From Neobacillus cucumis (lineage in GTDB: Bacteria; Bacillota; Bacilli; Bacillales_B; DSM-18226), in NCBI RefSeq assembly GCF_016107705.1, contig NZ_JAEHGC010000002.1, forward strand, positions 496,001 to 560,000: 64,000 bases of DNA. The letters run 5' to 3'. Both the position numbers and the translations under genes were made by a program. Shown here one piece after another: positions 35,495 through 43,261 of this stretch (position 1 is the stretch's first letter; every line of letters starts with the position of its first letter). Below the pieces are notes generated by a model. The model searched no databases. It was not told where the DNA came from and saw nothing but the letters and a program-made list of their open reading frames with translations.

Positions 35495-36664
35495 TTGAAC
35501 GATATCCAATATGCATTTTTCAATGAGTATGGTGATTATGGTTTTGATTTTGACAACAGTGACATCTCAACCCACTTTATCATTACGGCTATTCTAGTAA
35601 AAGATTCCGATAAAGAAGGGCTAGAAGGAGAAATTGAAAGGGTATGGAAAAAATATATTCAAAATGAAGACAAACATTTTAGTTATATAAAAAATCAACC
35701 AGAACTCATGCTGCAAATTTTGAATGAATTTAAGGAATTACCTTTTAAAATATATGCATATGTGATCGATAAGCAGAAAATAAGAGACAACAGTGGAGTC
35801 ACCTACAAAAATACGTTTATAAAATATTTAACACGCAAGGTCCTCGAAGATTTATCGAATACATTTGAAAAGCTTGATATTATTTCGGACGACCAGGAAC
35901 CGAAAGAGTTTATGAAGGCGTTTATCAACTATGTAAAACAGGAATGTATACCTGATCTCTTTAATTATTCAAGCTTCGGATTCAATAACACAAAATCAGA
36001 TATTCTTGTCCAATTGGCGGAATGGATTGCACGAACACTGGCAATAGGGTATGACCGAAATCTTTCAAAATATTATCAAACATTTTATAAAATCATCAAA
36101 CCTCAAATTGTCCGAATCAATTTATGGCCCCATGACTATCGGAATTTTCTCTATGATTACAAGGTAGACTCTGCTGACATTAAGAATGACGAGGTAATCA
36201 TCAAACAGGCAGTCAACTTAGCTTATCAATACATTGATAAGTATCGAAAAAGTGACGATGAGGATGAAAAACTTCGCATTGATTTTTTAAAGTTTTTACT
36301 GTTTAATCTGAAAGAAAATCCAGATGAATATGTTTACACACAGGAAATATTAAATAATCTCAATGCTATACGCAATATCGAGTTGAACCCGCATAATTTT
36401 CGCTCCAACATCGTGTCGAAGCTTCGTGATCACGGGTTATTAATTGCGAGCAGCAATAAAGGCTACAAATTGCCGGTTTGTTTGGCTGATTTATATGACT
36501 TTGTGAATCTTTCAAGTCTAACCATTTTCCCGATGATCCAACGAATAGCCAAATGCCGCGATCAAATTTTAAAAGCAACGAACAAGGAAATAGACATTCT
36601 TGAGCAAAAAGAATATGAGTATTTGAAACGGGTTATTGAAATGGAAATACTGAGGGTAAAGTAA
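35495..36664 (+). CDS. DUF3800 domain protein with C-terminal winged helix
   Basis: 389 residues. The N-terminal half looks like the DUF3800 RNase H-like fold: YAFFNEYGDYG at the first strand, HFIITAILV, then LDIISDDQEPKEF and LAEWIARTLAIGYD. The usual DESGD motif reads NEYGD here, with N10 in place of the first acidic residue. The C-terminal third (about 280-345; TQEILNNLNAI, FRSNIVSKLRDHGLLIASSN, KGYKLP) resembles a winged helix. DUF3800 proteins are often linked to mobile or defence loci, but none is visible here. TTG start behind GAGGTGGG. Confidence 0.72.
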   Translation: MNDIQYAFFNEYGDYGFDFDNSDISTHFIITAILVKDSDKEGLEGEIERVWKKYIQNEDKHFSYIKNQPELMLQILNEFKELPFKIYAYVIDKQKIRDNSGVTYKNTFIKYLTRKVLEDLSNTFEKLDIISDDQEPKEFMKAFINYVKQECIPDLFNYSSFGFNNTKSDILVQLAEWIARTLAIGYDRNLSKYYQTFYKIIKPQIVRINLWPHDYRNFLYDYKVDSADIKNDEVIIKQAVNLAYQYIDKYRKSDDEDEKLRIDFLKFLLFNLKENPDEYVYTQEILNNLNAIRNIELNPHNFRSNIVSKLRDHGLLIASSNKGYKLPVCLADLYDFVNLSSLTIFPMIQRIAKCRDQILKATNKEIDILEQKEYEYLKRVIEMEILRVK

Positions 36665-36738
36665 TTTTTTATAAAGACTTAATGTTGTGCCCATATCTTG
36701 GTAATACTAAAAATGAAACCAAAGTGGAGGTACAAAAT

Positions 36739-36969
36739 ATGGCAGAAGAAAAATCAACAAATGAGAGCGGGAAGGAAAAAGACGGCATTGCAAATGTACA
36801 GTTAGATGAATTGGTCGAGATCAAAACAGGGGAATACAAAGGGAAAAAGGCAAAAGTTATACAAGTCCGTGATAATTCAGTTATTGTAGAACTCGGAATG
36901 AAAACAAAGGCAGGGGAACCAGTGTTAACCGTGGTGAATCATAAAAATTACAAGAAGCTTAATAAATAA
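36739..36969 (+). CDS. DUF2187 family small protein
   Basis: 76 residues: an acidic, disordered N-terminus then a KOW-like beta unit, VEIKTGEYKGKKAKVIQVRDNSVIVELG, typical of DUF2187 proteins in Bacillaceae. The function is unknown. GTGGAGGT precedes ATG 36739; the frame extends to 36682 but has no ribosome site there. 74 nt after the DUF3800 gene. Confidence 0.75.
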   Translation: MAEEKSTNESGKEKDGIANVQLDELVEIKTGEYKGKKAKVIQVRDNSVIVELGMKTKAGEPVLTVVNHKNYKKLNK

Positions 36970-37116
36970 TTACTTCTTCAATTTGATAAACTCCATCCTT
37001 GTTTGTTTCAGAAGATTGTCATGAAGCCAGATAGAAGCGGATGGAACAGTCAAAAATGGGAAGGATACCTGCGGTTTTTAACGAACTCGAAAAGTTAACA
37101 AACCAGAAATAATTTT

Positions 37117-37155
37117 AGGTATCAGGCGACCAAATGGCGGCTGATGCCTTTTTTT
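37117..37155 (+). terminator. Intrinsic terminator
   Basis: AGGTATCAG / CTGATGCCT stem followed by seven T residues, ending the DUF2187 transcript. Confidence 0.75.
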
Positions 37156-37193
37156 AATTGGCTATGTTAAAGGACATGGTGATTTTTGAACAG

Positions 37194-37232
37194 CGTTGAT
37201 TGGAGTGGAAATCAAGAACTAATTTTAGCAGC
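37194..37232. repeat. Dispersed GTTGATTGGAG element, copy 2
   Basis: GTTGATTGGAGTGGAAATC followed by AAGAACTAATTTTAGCAG, the second copy of the element at 8253-8290. Confidence 0.6.
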
Positions 37233-37323
37233 CTTTTAAATAAAAATGAACAAAATGTTTTGGAAATACACCATGGTGGTAAAATTATAAATTACAATGA
37301 GTAGGTAAAGGGAGGGGAAAGCT

Positions 37324-38130
37324 TTGGATAAAAATCGAAAAAAGGAATCTATGGTAGTTAGCACACTACTTATAGTTGTTATAATGACATTATTCATTAC
37401 ATCAAGTGTGTTCGGAAAATTATCAAAGGACTCAAATCAGAAGGATAAGGATAAAAAAATTACCGTGTATCTAGCAGGAGACTCCACAGTTTCTAACTAT
37501 CCTGACAATATGGCACCGCGGACGGGTTGGGGACAGGTACTACCGTCTTTTTTTGACGATAGGGTTCGAATAAAGAACAGCGCGGTACCTGGCAGAAGTT
37601 CAAAAAGTTTTATTATGGAAGGCAGATTGGCTGGAATCTTAAAACAAATTCATAAGGGGGATTACCTTTTTATTCAATTCGGCCACAATGATGAAAAATT
37701 CAAGGATCCCACTCGTTATACGAAACCTTCTACTACATATAAAAGCTATTTAAAGCAATATATTGCAGGTGCTCGTCAAAAAGGGGCGATCCCAGTGCTT
37801 GTCACTCCGATGGAAAGAAGACGGTTTTCCTCAGGAGGCGATGCTTTGAATACGCACGGGAAGTATCCATCGGCGATGAGAGAGCTGGGACATGATGAGC
37901 ATGTTACGGTCATTGATTTAACGGCGAAAAGCAAGAAACTTTTTCAACAACTGGGACCCGAAAAAACAAAAGAACTTTTTATGTGGATAGACCCAGGAAC
38001 TACTCCTAATTTTCCGAGAGGAGTACAGGACAATACACATTTTCAGGATAAAGGTGCAAAGGCGATAGCTAAACTCGTGGTCGAGGGGATACAGGAGCAC
38101 GGATTGGGACTGCGTGCACATCTAAAATAA
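37324..38130 (+). CDS. Secreted SGNH/GDSL hydrolase, rhamnogalacturonan acetylesterase-like
   Basis: 268 residues with an N-terminal membrane/signal segment (VVSTLLIVVIMTLFITSSVFG) and an SGNH esterase fold. Block I is VYLAGDSTVSNY (catalytic serine), block III QFGHNDEK, and block V DNTHFQDKGA (Asp/His). Relatives such as YesT/RhgT deacetylate pectic rhamnogalacturonan, so a plant cell-wall role outside the cell is likely. TTG start behind AAGGGAGGGG. No pectinase neighbour is present. Confidence 0.87.
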   Translation: MDKNRKKESMVVSTLLIVVIMTLFITSSVFGKLSKDSNQKDKDKKITVYLAGDSTVSNYPDNMAPRTGWGQVLPSFFDDRVRIKNSAVPGRSSKSFIMEGRLAGILKQIHKGDYLFIQFGHNDEKFKDPTRYTKPSTTYKSYLKQYIAGARQKGAIPVLVTPMERRRFSSGGDALNTHGKYPSAMRELGHDEHVTVIDLTAKSKKLFQQLGPEKTKELFMWIDPGTTPNFPRGVQDNTHFQDKGAKAIAKLVVEGIQEHGLGLRAHLK

Positions 38131-38174
38131 AAGAAACCCATCTACAAGAAGAAAGGTTTTTTCCCTTAGAAAAT

Positions 38175-38206
38175 AAAACGGCTCTCAAATTATGAGAGCT
38201 GTTTTA
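38175..38206 (+). terminator. Terminator of the esterase gene
   Basis: AAAACGGCTCTCA / TGAGAGCTGTTTT stem (one G-U pair). Confidence 0.75.
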
Positions 38207-38267
38207 TTATCTTAGAATATGCAGTGGGAAAATAACAAGCAAGTTGCCTTCATCTCCCTTGTTTCCA

Positions 38268-38459
38268 TTATGTGCGTTGAATTTGTGAAGTGGCAAAGGT
38301 TTTAATCAGTTTTTGTAAATTTCGATGGCCCTCTCTCAATCTAATTGTTTCATCAATAATCAGTTGAAATCCTTCCAATTCTTTGTCTGATGCATTTAAT
38401 AGTGATTTTGGTAAACCTTCTGCGAGTTGTTGTAGGGTGTAATCTTTTGTCACGGACAT
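38268..38459 (-). CDS. Small hypothetical protein (63 aa)
   Basis: 63-residue, probably helical protein (MSVTKDYTLQQLAEGLPKSL...). AAAGGATGG lies 5 nt before ATG 38459; the open frame extends to 38483 without a better start. I do not recognise the family. It is convergent with the esterase. Confidence 0.5.
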   Translation of the reverse strand: MSVTKDYTLQQLAEGLPKSLLNASDKELEGFQLIIDETIRLREGHRNLQKLIKTFATSQIQRT

Positions 38460-38725
38460 CGACCATCCTTTCAACTTATTCAATAGACATCAATTTTGCC
38501 TTTTTTAGTATTTTGGGAAAGGAGACCGTTTTTCCTGCCAATACCATAAAAAACTTATCTACATATCTCAGCAGATTTCTTTTTGAATAGAGATTATTTT
38601 GCACCTAACGACAGATAACAACTAAGTTGTCTAGTTTTTTGTAGAAAAATAGTAAATATCTAGCTTGCTAGAAATGAGTAAGCACGGTAAATTATAGAAA
38701 TATCGATATCTGGGGAGGGAATAGA

Positions 38726-39121
38726 ATGGAACAGGAAATAAAAGAAATAATCAACAAATGTGACCTTGCTATAAAGCAAGAAGATTTTGATACGTTGATG
38801 AAATACTATACGAATGATGCTATTCTGGTTGTAAAACCTGGCATGATTGCACGAGGTAAAGAAGAAATCAAAAAAGCATTTATTGCCATTTCAAAATACT
38901 TCAATAATAGCCTAGTACCAACTCAAGGTGAGATGATCATTTTAGAGGCGGGGGACACTGCGTTAGTTATTTCCCAAACCCTGCTTGATACCGATAAAAA
39001 CGAATCGGAATTTTCCATGGATAGAAGAGCAACCTATGTATTTAAGAAAAATAAAAAAGGTGATTGGCTTTGTGCAATCGACAATTCTTATGGGACCGAA
39101 TTAATAAAAAGTAGAAATTGA
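38726..39121 (+). CDS. SnoaL/NTF2-like domain protein (DUF4440 type)
   Basis: 131-residue cone-shaped NTF2-like fold: [43 protein letters not shown] at the start and a C-terminal [24 protein letters not shown]. Such proteins are isomerases, hydrolases or stress proteins of unknown substrate. GGGGAGGG precedes the ATG. Followed by a perfect 15-bp terminator. Confidence 0.83.
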   Translation: MEQEIKEIINKCDLAIKQEDFDTLMKYYTNDAILVVKPGMIARGKEEIKKAFIAISKYFNNSLVPTQGEMIILEAGDTALVISQTLLDTDKNESEFSMDRRATYVFKKNKKGDWLCAIDNSYGTELIKSRN

Positions 39122-39158
39122 ATAAATAAATTTTCATTGCAAAAGCCATATAACATAG

Positions 39159-39202
39159 TTAAGGGCTTCTCCAAGATAAAATGGAGAAGCCCTTAATTTT
39201 TT
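39159..39202. terminator. Strong bidirectional terminator
   Basis: Perfect 15-bp stem TTAAGGGCTTCTCCA / TGGAGAAGCCCTTAA followed by TTTTTT, between convergent genes. Confidence 0.9.
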
Positions 39203-39218
39203 ATAAATTAAATGATTA

Positions 39219-39995
39219 CTAGTTTAATATGGTTACCTTTAATTGTTTTACGCCAAAATCAATGGCATCTTCTTCAGATGGTATAAAGATATCAATCCGA
39301 TTTCCTTTAATGGCACTGCCCGTATCGGCAGCTGTCGCTTCTCCGAACCCCTCAACATAAACCTTACTGCCCAAAGGGATAACATTTGGATCCACTGCGA
39401 TGACTTTTGCATTCGGGTTTGCTTTGATGTTAACTCCAGTTTTTGTGATTCCAGAACATCCTTCACATGAAGCCGTATAAGCGGTGGCCCTCACGGTAAT
39501 TTGCTTAGCAGCCTTTACTTTTTCTTCACGTTGCTTGGAAGCCTGTTTCTTAGGATGCGATGTTGCTTTATCTTTTAATTCCTCATGATCTTGTTTCTCC
39601 TCTTCAGATGTTTCCTGCTTTTTTGTGCTTGTTTTAGAAACATCTTCAAAGATAATTAAATCTAATCCAGGATGGATAAGATCCGAAATTAAATGGTTCC
39701 ATTCCTTTATTTGTGAAACACTCACATGGTGTTTTTTGGCGATATCTAATAATGTTTCATCTTTTTTTACGGTATAATGTTTTTCAGGTGCGATTTCAAG
39801 TCTTTCACCTGGATAAATAAAATCTGAAGTAAGATGATTCAACATCCGGATGTTTTCTACCTTTGTATGATTTTCGCTAGCGAGATTGGAAAGAGTATCT
39901 CCTTCTTGTACGGTAACCGTTGCAGCATGTACATTAGCACTTACAGTTCCTGAGAGTACTACTGCCGCCATAAATGTTTTCACTTTGTTTAGCAT
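39219..39995 (-). CDS. Secreted LysM-LysM-3D cell-wall protein (YocH-like)
   Basis: 258 residues: signal peptide (MLNKVKTFMAAVVLSGTVSANVHA), LysM1 (about 26-70), LysM2 (about 73-116), a lysine/glutamate-rich linker, and a C-terminal 3D domain (VRATAYTASCEGCSG...DTGSAIKGNRIDIFI with the three conserved Asp). This is the layout of B. subtilis YocH, a putative muralytic transglycosylase-like protein acting in the wall. GGGAGG lies 7 nt before the ATG but can be trapped in a leader hairpin (see 40004-40073). Confidence 0.88.
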   Translation of the reverse strand: MLNKVKTFMAAVVLSGTVSANVHAATVTVQEGDTLSNLASENHTKVENIRMLNHLTSDFIYPGERLEIAPEKHYTVKKDETLLDIAKKHHVSVSQIKEWNHLISDLIHPGLDLIIFEDVSKTSTKKQETSEEEKQDHEELKDKATSHPKKQASKQREEKVKAAKQITVRATAYTASCEGCSGITKTGVNIKANPNAKVIAVDPNVIPLGSKVYVEGFGEATAADTGSAIKGNRIDIFIPSEEDAIDFGVKQLKVTILN

Positions 39996-40003
39996 TTTTT
40001 TAC

Positions 40004-40073
40004 CCTCCCTGTTCTTTGTCCGCTAAGTTTTCATAAGCGTAACATGAATTTTGCTTATAAAAAGAACAGGAGG
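40004..40073 (-). promoter_or_regulatory. Leader hairpin that can sequester the ribosome site
   Basis: On the minus strand CCTCCTGTTCTTT pairs with AAAGAACAGGGAGG (one bulge), and the 3' arm contains the GGGAGG ribosome site of the LysM-3D gene. An inner ATAAGC / GCTTAT stem stacks inside. No known riboswitch class was recognised. Confidence 0.5.
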
Positions 40074-40103
40074 ATGTTAAAACCATTACAAGCATGGCAA
40101 GTA

Positions 40104-40124
40104 TATTGCGATAGTATTTCGCAA
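40104..40124. promoter_or_regulatory. 21-bp palindrome upstream of the LysM-3D gene
   Basis: ATTGCGA-N7-TCGCAAT, perfect 7-bp arms, overlapping a possible TATACT -10 on the minus strand. Candidate operator for an unknown regulator. The 332-nt gap 39996-40327 holds only this and the leader hairpin. Confidence 0.4.
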
Positions 40125-40327
40125 TTGGCGGAATAATCTGAAATATAGTGTTTTTAAGGAATGCTATCTAAGAAAAAGCCCAATAGGATGTGCTTTAAGC
40201 GCAACATCCCATTTATTACAATAATGTTACAAGGAAATAGTCAAACTTTTATGGAATACTAATATTTCCCAATATACCCAACAATTTAATCTGGTCAATT
40301 CTTAAAAATTTGCTCACAAAAAACGAA

Positions 40328-41752
40328 TCAAGAAACAAAAAACCCGCAAATCGTATATAAAACAATTGAAATGACTCCTCCAATAGCCGCAACCTTTAAT
40401 TTAAAACGGGCATAGTCGATAAGTGACATATCTAAAATTGTAGCAGTTGTAATGGTGGTATCTCCAAGTGGTGAGGTTAAAGCGCCAAAAGCTCCACTTG
40501 CAAAAACAGCACCTACGGTTAATGGAATAGAGGCCCCTGTTGAAACCGCTAATGACATCCCTAGAGGCATGAATAATCCCCATGTTCCCCAAGAAGATCC
40601 AATAAAGTAACCGACAATTGATCCCAGCACAAAGATTGTAACTGGGGTCAGAAAGGCGGGTAAAAAGGAACCTAAAGTGGAACTAATAAATTTTGAAAAA
40701 CCAAGATCTTCCGCCAATAAAGTTAATGACCAGATGAGGACAAGCAACGTGATGGCCTCCATCATTTGGTTTCCACCATCAAAAAAATGGTACAAGATTT
40801 CGTCTAATTTCTGCCGTCTCACTATGTAAAAAACAAAGGATAAAACAAGGGTGATGAAAACGGCTAATAACATCACAAAAGTAGCATCGGCCATCGAAAA
40901 AGCTTCAAAAATTGTATGGGCACCTTTAGCTATACCGTTTTGCCACAAGAGAAATAATGATAATCCAAGAAGTAAAAAGACGGGGAAAATCAAATTCCAT
41001 GGTTGAGCTTTTACCATAGATAATTCTCTTTTAATTCCACTCCGGTGCAGGTCATTCTCTTCCTCGTCTAACTGTTCTTGTTTTAGGTTAAGAAGAGATG
41101 TTTTGTTCGCTGGAGTCCAGAAGGTTAGGACAATCCCGATGATTAACATCACAATCGCAAAAAAATTAAACAAGATACTAAGTAAGAAGACATGATAGGA
41201 GGACATGCCTAAATGAAGCTTACCTATATTGCCTTCCACTAATGACACCATGAAACCAACAAATGCCGTAGCAACCGGTAAAAGGACAATCACTGATTCT
41301 GTTGAAATATCCATCGTCATACCGACCTTTTGCTTTGGCAAATTCATTTTTTTAATCAGGGATTTAACAATCGGACCAATCATCATAATCCGAAACATCG
41401 GCATCATAAACGTAAAAAGGAGGGTAAACCAAATCAGACCTAGCAGACCACGCTCTGTTTGAATTTTATTCCCAACCCATTCTGAAAAACCCTTTATGCC
41501 TCCGGAAATGTTCATCATCCCTACCAATCCGCCAAATAAATATAGAAATCCAATGATTTTAATATTATTTCCAGCGGATAAGGTTGTCACAATATAGGAT
41601 ACTGTTTGATAAACTCCAGCTAATAAATCAGCTTTAAAAATCAATGACCCCACTAGCAAACCAAGGATAAGACCAGGCAGGATATTTTTCAGCCAAATAG
41701 ACATGGAAATGACGATTATAAATGGTAACAAAGAAAGCCAGGTATGGTTCAA
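40328..41752 (-). CDS. Na+/H+ antiporter, NhaC family
   Basis: About 474 residues with roughly 11-12 helices and the ion-transporter architecture of NhaC-type antiporters: LLPFIIVISMSIWLKNILPGLILGLLVGS, MMPMFRIMMIGPIVKSL and the C-terminal SSWGTWGLFMPLGMSLA...FGALTSPLGDTTITTATI. It probably exchanges Na+ for H+ across the membrane. I chose TTG 41752, with GGAGG 8 nt upstream; the open frame extends to 41908 but those residues are not membrane-like. Terminators lie upstream and downstream, so it is monocistronic. Confidence 0.85.
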   Translation of the reverse strand: MNHTWLSLLPFIIVISMSIWLKNILPGLILGLLVGSLIFKADLLAGVYQTVSYIVTTLSAGNNIKIIGFLYLFGGLVGMMNISGGIKGFSEWVGNKIQTERGLLGLIWFTLLFTFMMPMFRIMMIGPIVKSLIKKMNLPKQKVGMTMDISTESVIVLLPVATAFVGFMVSLVEGNIGKLHLGMSSYHVFLLSILFNFFAIVMLIIGIVLTFWTPANKTSLLNLKQEQLDEEENDLHRSGIKRELSMVKAQPWNLIFPVFLLLGLSLFLLWQNGIAKGAHTIFEAFSMADATFVMLLAVFITLVLSFVFYIVRRQKLDEILYHFFDGGNQMMEAITLLVLIWSLTLLAEDLGFSKFISSTLGSFLPAFLTPVTIFVLGSIVGYFIGSSWGTWGLFMPLGMSLAVSTGASIPLTVGAVFASGAFGALTSPLGDTTITTATILDMSLIDYARFKLKVAAIGGVISIVLYTICGFFVS

Positions 41753-41903
41753 AGTATCTGCCTCCAATCTGATCTTTATATATGAAGAACTTATTCCATT
41801 ATTATGACCACTCAATCGAAGAAAAATGAGGACTCGGCGCATTAGGTGATCGAAAAGGGGATAGGAATCTGGAATCAAAGCTTTAATAGTGCCAAAGGTT
41901 AAA

Positions 41904-41935
41904 AACAAAAAAACACCACAAATGAATTTGCAGTG
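41904..41935 (-). terminator. Terminator of the MDR oxidoreductase gene
   Basis: Minus-strand stem CACTGCAAAT / ATTTGTGGTG (G-U pairs) followed by TTTTTTTG. Confidence 0.7.
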
Positions 41936-41973
41936 TAAATTTTTATAAAGGAAACTTTATCACTACCTTTTAT

Positions 41974-42942
41974 TTATACGGTAAGGACAACTTTTCCTTG
42001 TGCATGCCCTTCAGAAAAATACTTGAAAGCTTCATGCACTTCATTCAATTTATAGCACCGATCGATAACAGGTTTTACTTGGCCGGTTTCAAGAAGTTCT
42101 TTCAAATAAATCAAATCTTGTTGATTAGCTCTCTGTAAAAAGGTACTCATTTTCTTTTTGCTAGTCATCGAAATCCAAGGTCCCAGTACCATGGCTTGAA
42201 ACATTTGAGTACCTGAACCTCCAACATGCACAAAAATCCCATTTGGACTTAAGACACGCTTATATGCGGTAATCGGATGAGAACCATTCACACCCAAAAT
42301 TAGGTCATATTGCTGATGCCTTTTAGTAAAGTCTTCTTTTTTATAATCAATTACATGATCCGCTCCAATCGATCGTAAAATGTCTAAATTTCTTGTACTG
42401 CACACACCCGTGACCTCGGCCCCATATGCTTTGGCGAGCTGTACGGCGAAAGTACCGACACCACCGGAGGCTCCATAAATCAATACTTTTTGTCCTGCCT
42501 GTATTTTTCCCTTATCCCGTATTGCCTGGAGGGCCGTTACACCAGCCATTGGTACAGCAGCTGCTTCTTCAAAGGACAAATTGGCTGGTTTTAATACTAC
42601 TGTCTGTTCGGGGATAGCTACATATTCAGCATAACCACCCCAGCCGCAACCGGATAAGTCTGCGAATACAGCATCACCAGGCTGAAACTCCTTAACATTT
42701 TTTCCAACTGCTTCAACCTGTCCTGCTATGTCACCTCCGGGTATGGGGTATTTTGGTTTTAAGAGCCCGAAGGCAAAGCGAGCTAAGAAAGGTTCGCCTT
42801 TTAAAAGAACCAAGTTTCCAAAATTAACGGATGTTGCATGAATTTTTACCAGTACTTCATGATCCTCAGGAACCGGTTTGTCCACTTCCGTTAATTTAAG
42901 GACATCAGGCGGGCCATATTGCTTGTAAACAATAGCTTTCAT
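41974..42942 (-). CDS. Zinc-free MDR oxidoreductase (quinone reductase-like)
   Basis: 322 residues of the medium-chain dehydrogenase/reductase superfamily: MKAIVYKQYGPPDVLKL, GGDIAGQVEAVGKNV, AVPMAGVTALQAIRDKG, and the NADPH-binding VLIYGASGGVGTFAVQLAKAYGA. The catalytic zinc cysteine/histidine set is missing, as in quinone oxidoreductase and RTN4IP1-like members. It probably reduces quinones or enones with NADPH. Divergent from the glutamine synthetase gene. Confidence 0.87.
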   Translation of the reverse strand: MKAIVYKQYGPPDVLKLTEVDKPVPEDHEVLVKIHATSVNFGNLVLLKGEPFLARFAFGLLKPKYPIPGGDIAGQVEAVGKNVKEFQPGDAVFADLSGCGWGGYAEYVAIPEQTVVLKPANLSFEEAAAVPMAGVTALQAIRDKGKIQAGQKVLIYGASGGVGTFAVQLAKAYGAEVTGVCSTRNLDILRSIGADHVIDYKKEDFTKRHQQYDLILGVNGSHPITAYKRVLSPNGIFVHVGGSGTQMFQAMVLGPWISMTSKKKMSTFLQRANQQDLIYLKELLETGQVKPVIDRCYKLNEVHEAFKYFSEGHAQGKVVLTV

Positions 42943-43124
42943 CCGTTACCTCCTTATTTTTTGAATAATGATGAATAAAACGAGATTACAAATAAAAAGC
43001 CCTCAAATAAAGATATTCAAAGTGAAAGAATTCAAGACTAAAACAATATAAATGCATATAATTGTATATTTATAAGATTTATCTTTAAAATAAAAGGTCC
43101 GAAATCCTTAATTTATCACTCTGA

Positions 43125-43139
43125 ATGAAAACGCTTTCT
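43125..43139. promoter_or_regulatory. CcpA cre-like site
   Basis: ATGAAAACGCTTTCT fits the cre consensus WTGAAARCGYTTWNN throughout. It is centred about 84 bp upstream of the predicted glutamine synthetase start, a distance used for CcpA activation. It could equally act on the divergent oxidoreductase. Confidence 0.65.
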
Positions 43140-43180
43140 GAAAAAATACTATAAATATTCAAAAAATATTCAAAAAAATA

Positions 43181-43209
43181 TTGTCAAAGGATATTTTTTT
43201 GACTATAAT
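43181..43209 (+). promoter_or_regulatory. Sigma-A promoter of the glutamine synthetase gene
   Basis: TTGTCA (43181-43186), 17-nt spacer, TATAAT (43204-43209). Predicted start near 43216. Confidence 0.85.
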
Positions 43210-43222
43210 CAAAAATATCAGA

Positions 43223-43239
43223 TGTGAGGAAATATAACA
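43223..43239 (+). promoter_or_regulatory. TnrA/GlnR-like box downstream of the promoter
   Basis: TGTGAGGAAATATAACA matches the consensus at 16 of 17 positions and sits about +8 to +24, a position that implies repression. Confidence 0.8.
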
Positions 43240-43261
43240 TAAGAATGAGGGGTAATGTGAC

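Larger units (their letters stand above)
36970..37323. other. Intergenic region (354 nt)
   Basis: Holds a terminator at 37117-37155, a dispersed repeat copy at 37194-37232 and the ribosome site of the next gene. No supported coding sequence was seen; a 25-codon ATG frame near 37021 has no ribosome site. Confidence 0.6.

Noticed and set aside
37021..37098. 25-codon ATG frame after the DUF2187 gene
   Set aside because: No ribosome site, and it lies just upstream of the terminator of the preceding transcript.
40060..40092. WalR-like motif (TGTTAA-N5-TTACAA) upstream of the LysM-3D gene
   Set aside because: WalR boxes are direct repeats TGTWAH-N5-TGTWAH; the second half here is inverted, so the match fails.
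43041..43200. AT-rich run upstream of glutamine synthetase as a replication or attachment site
   Set aside because: Ordinary promoter upstream DNA; no iterons, integrase or tRNA nearby.
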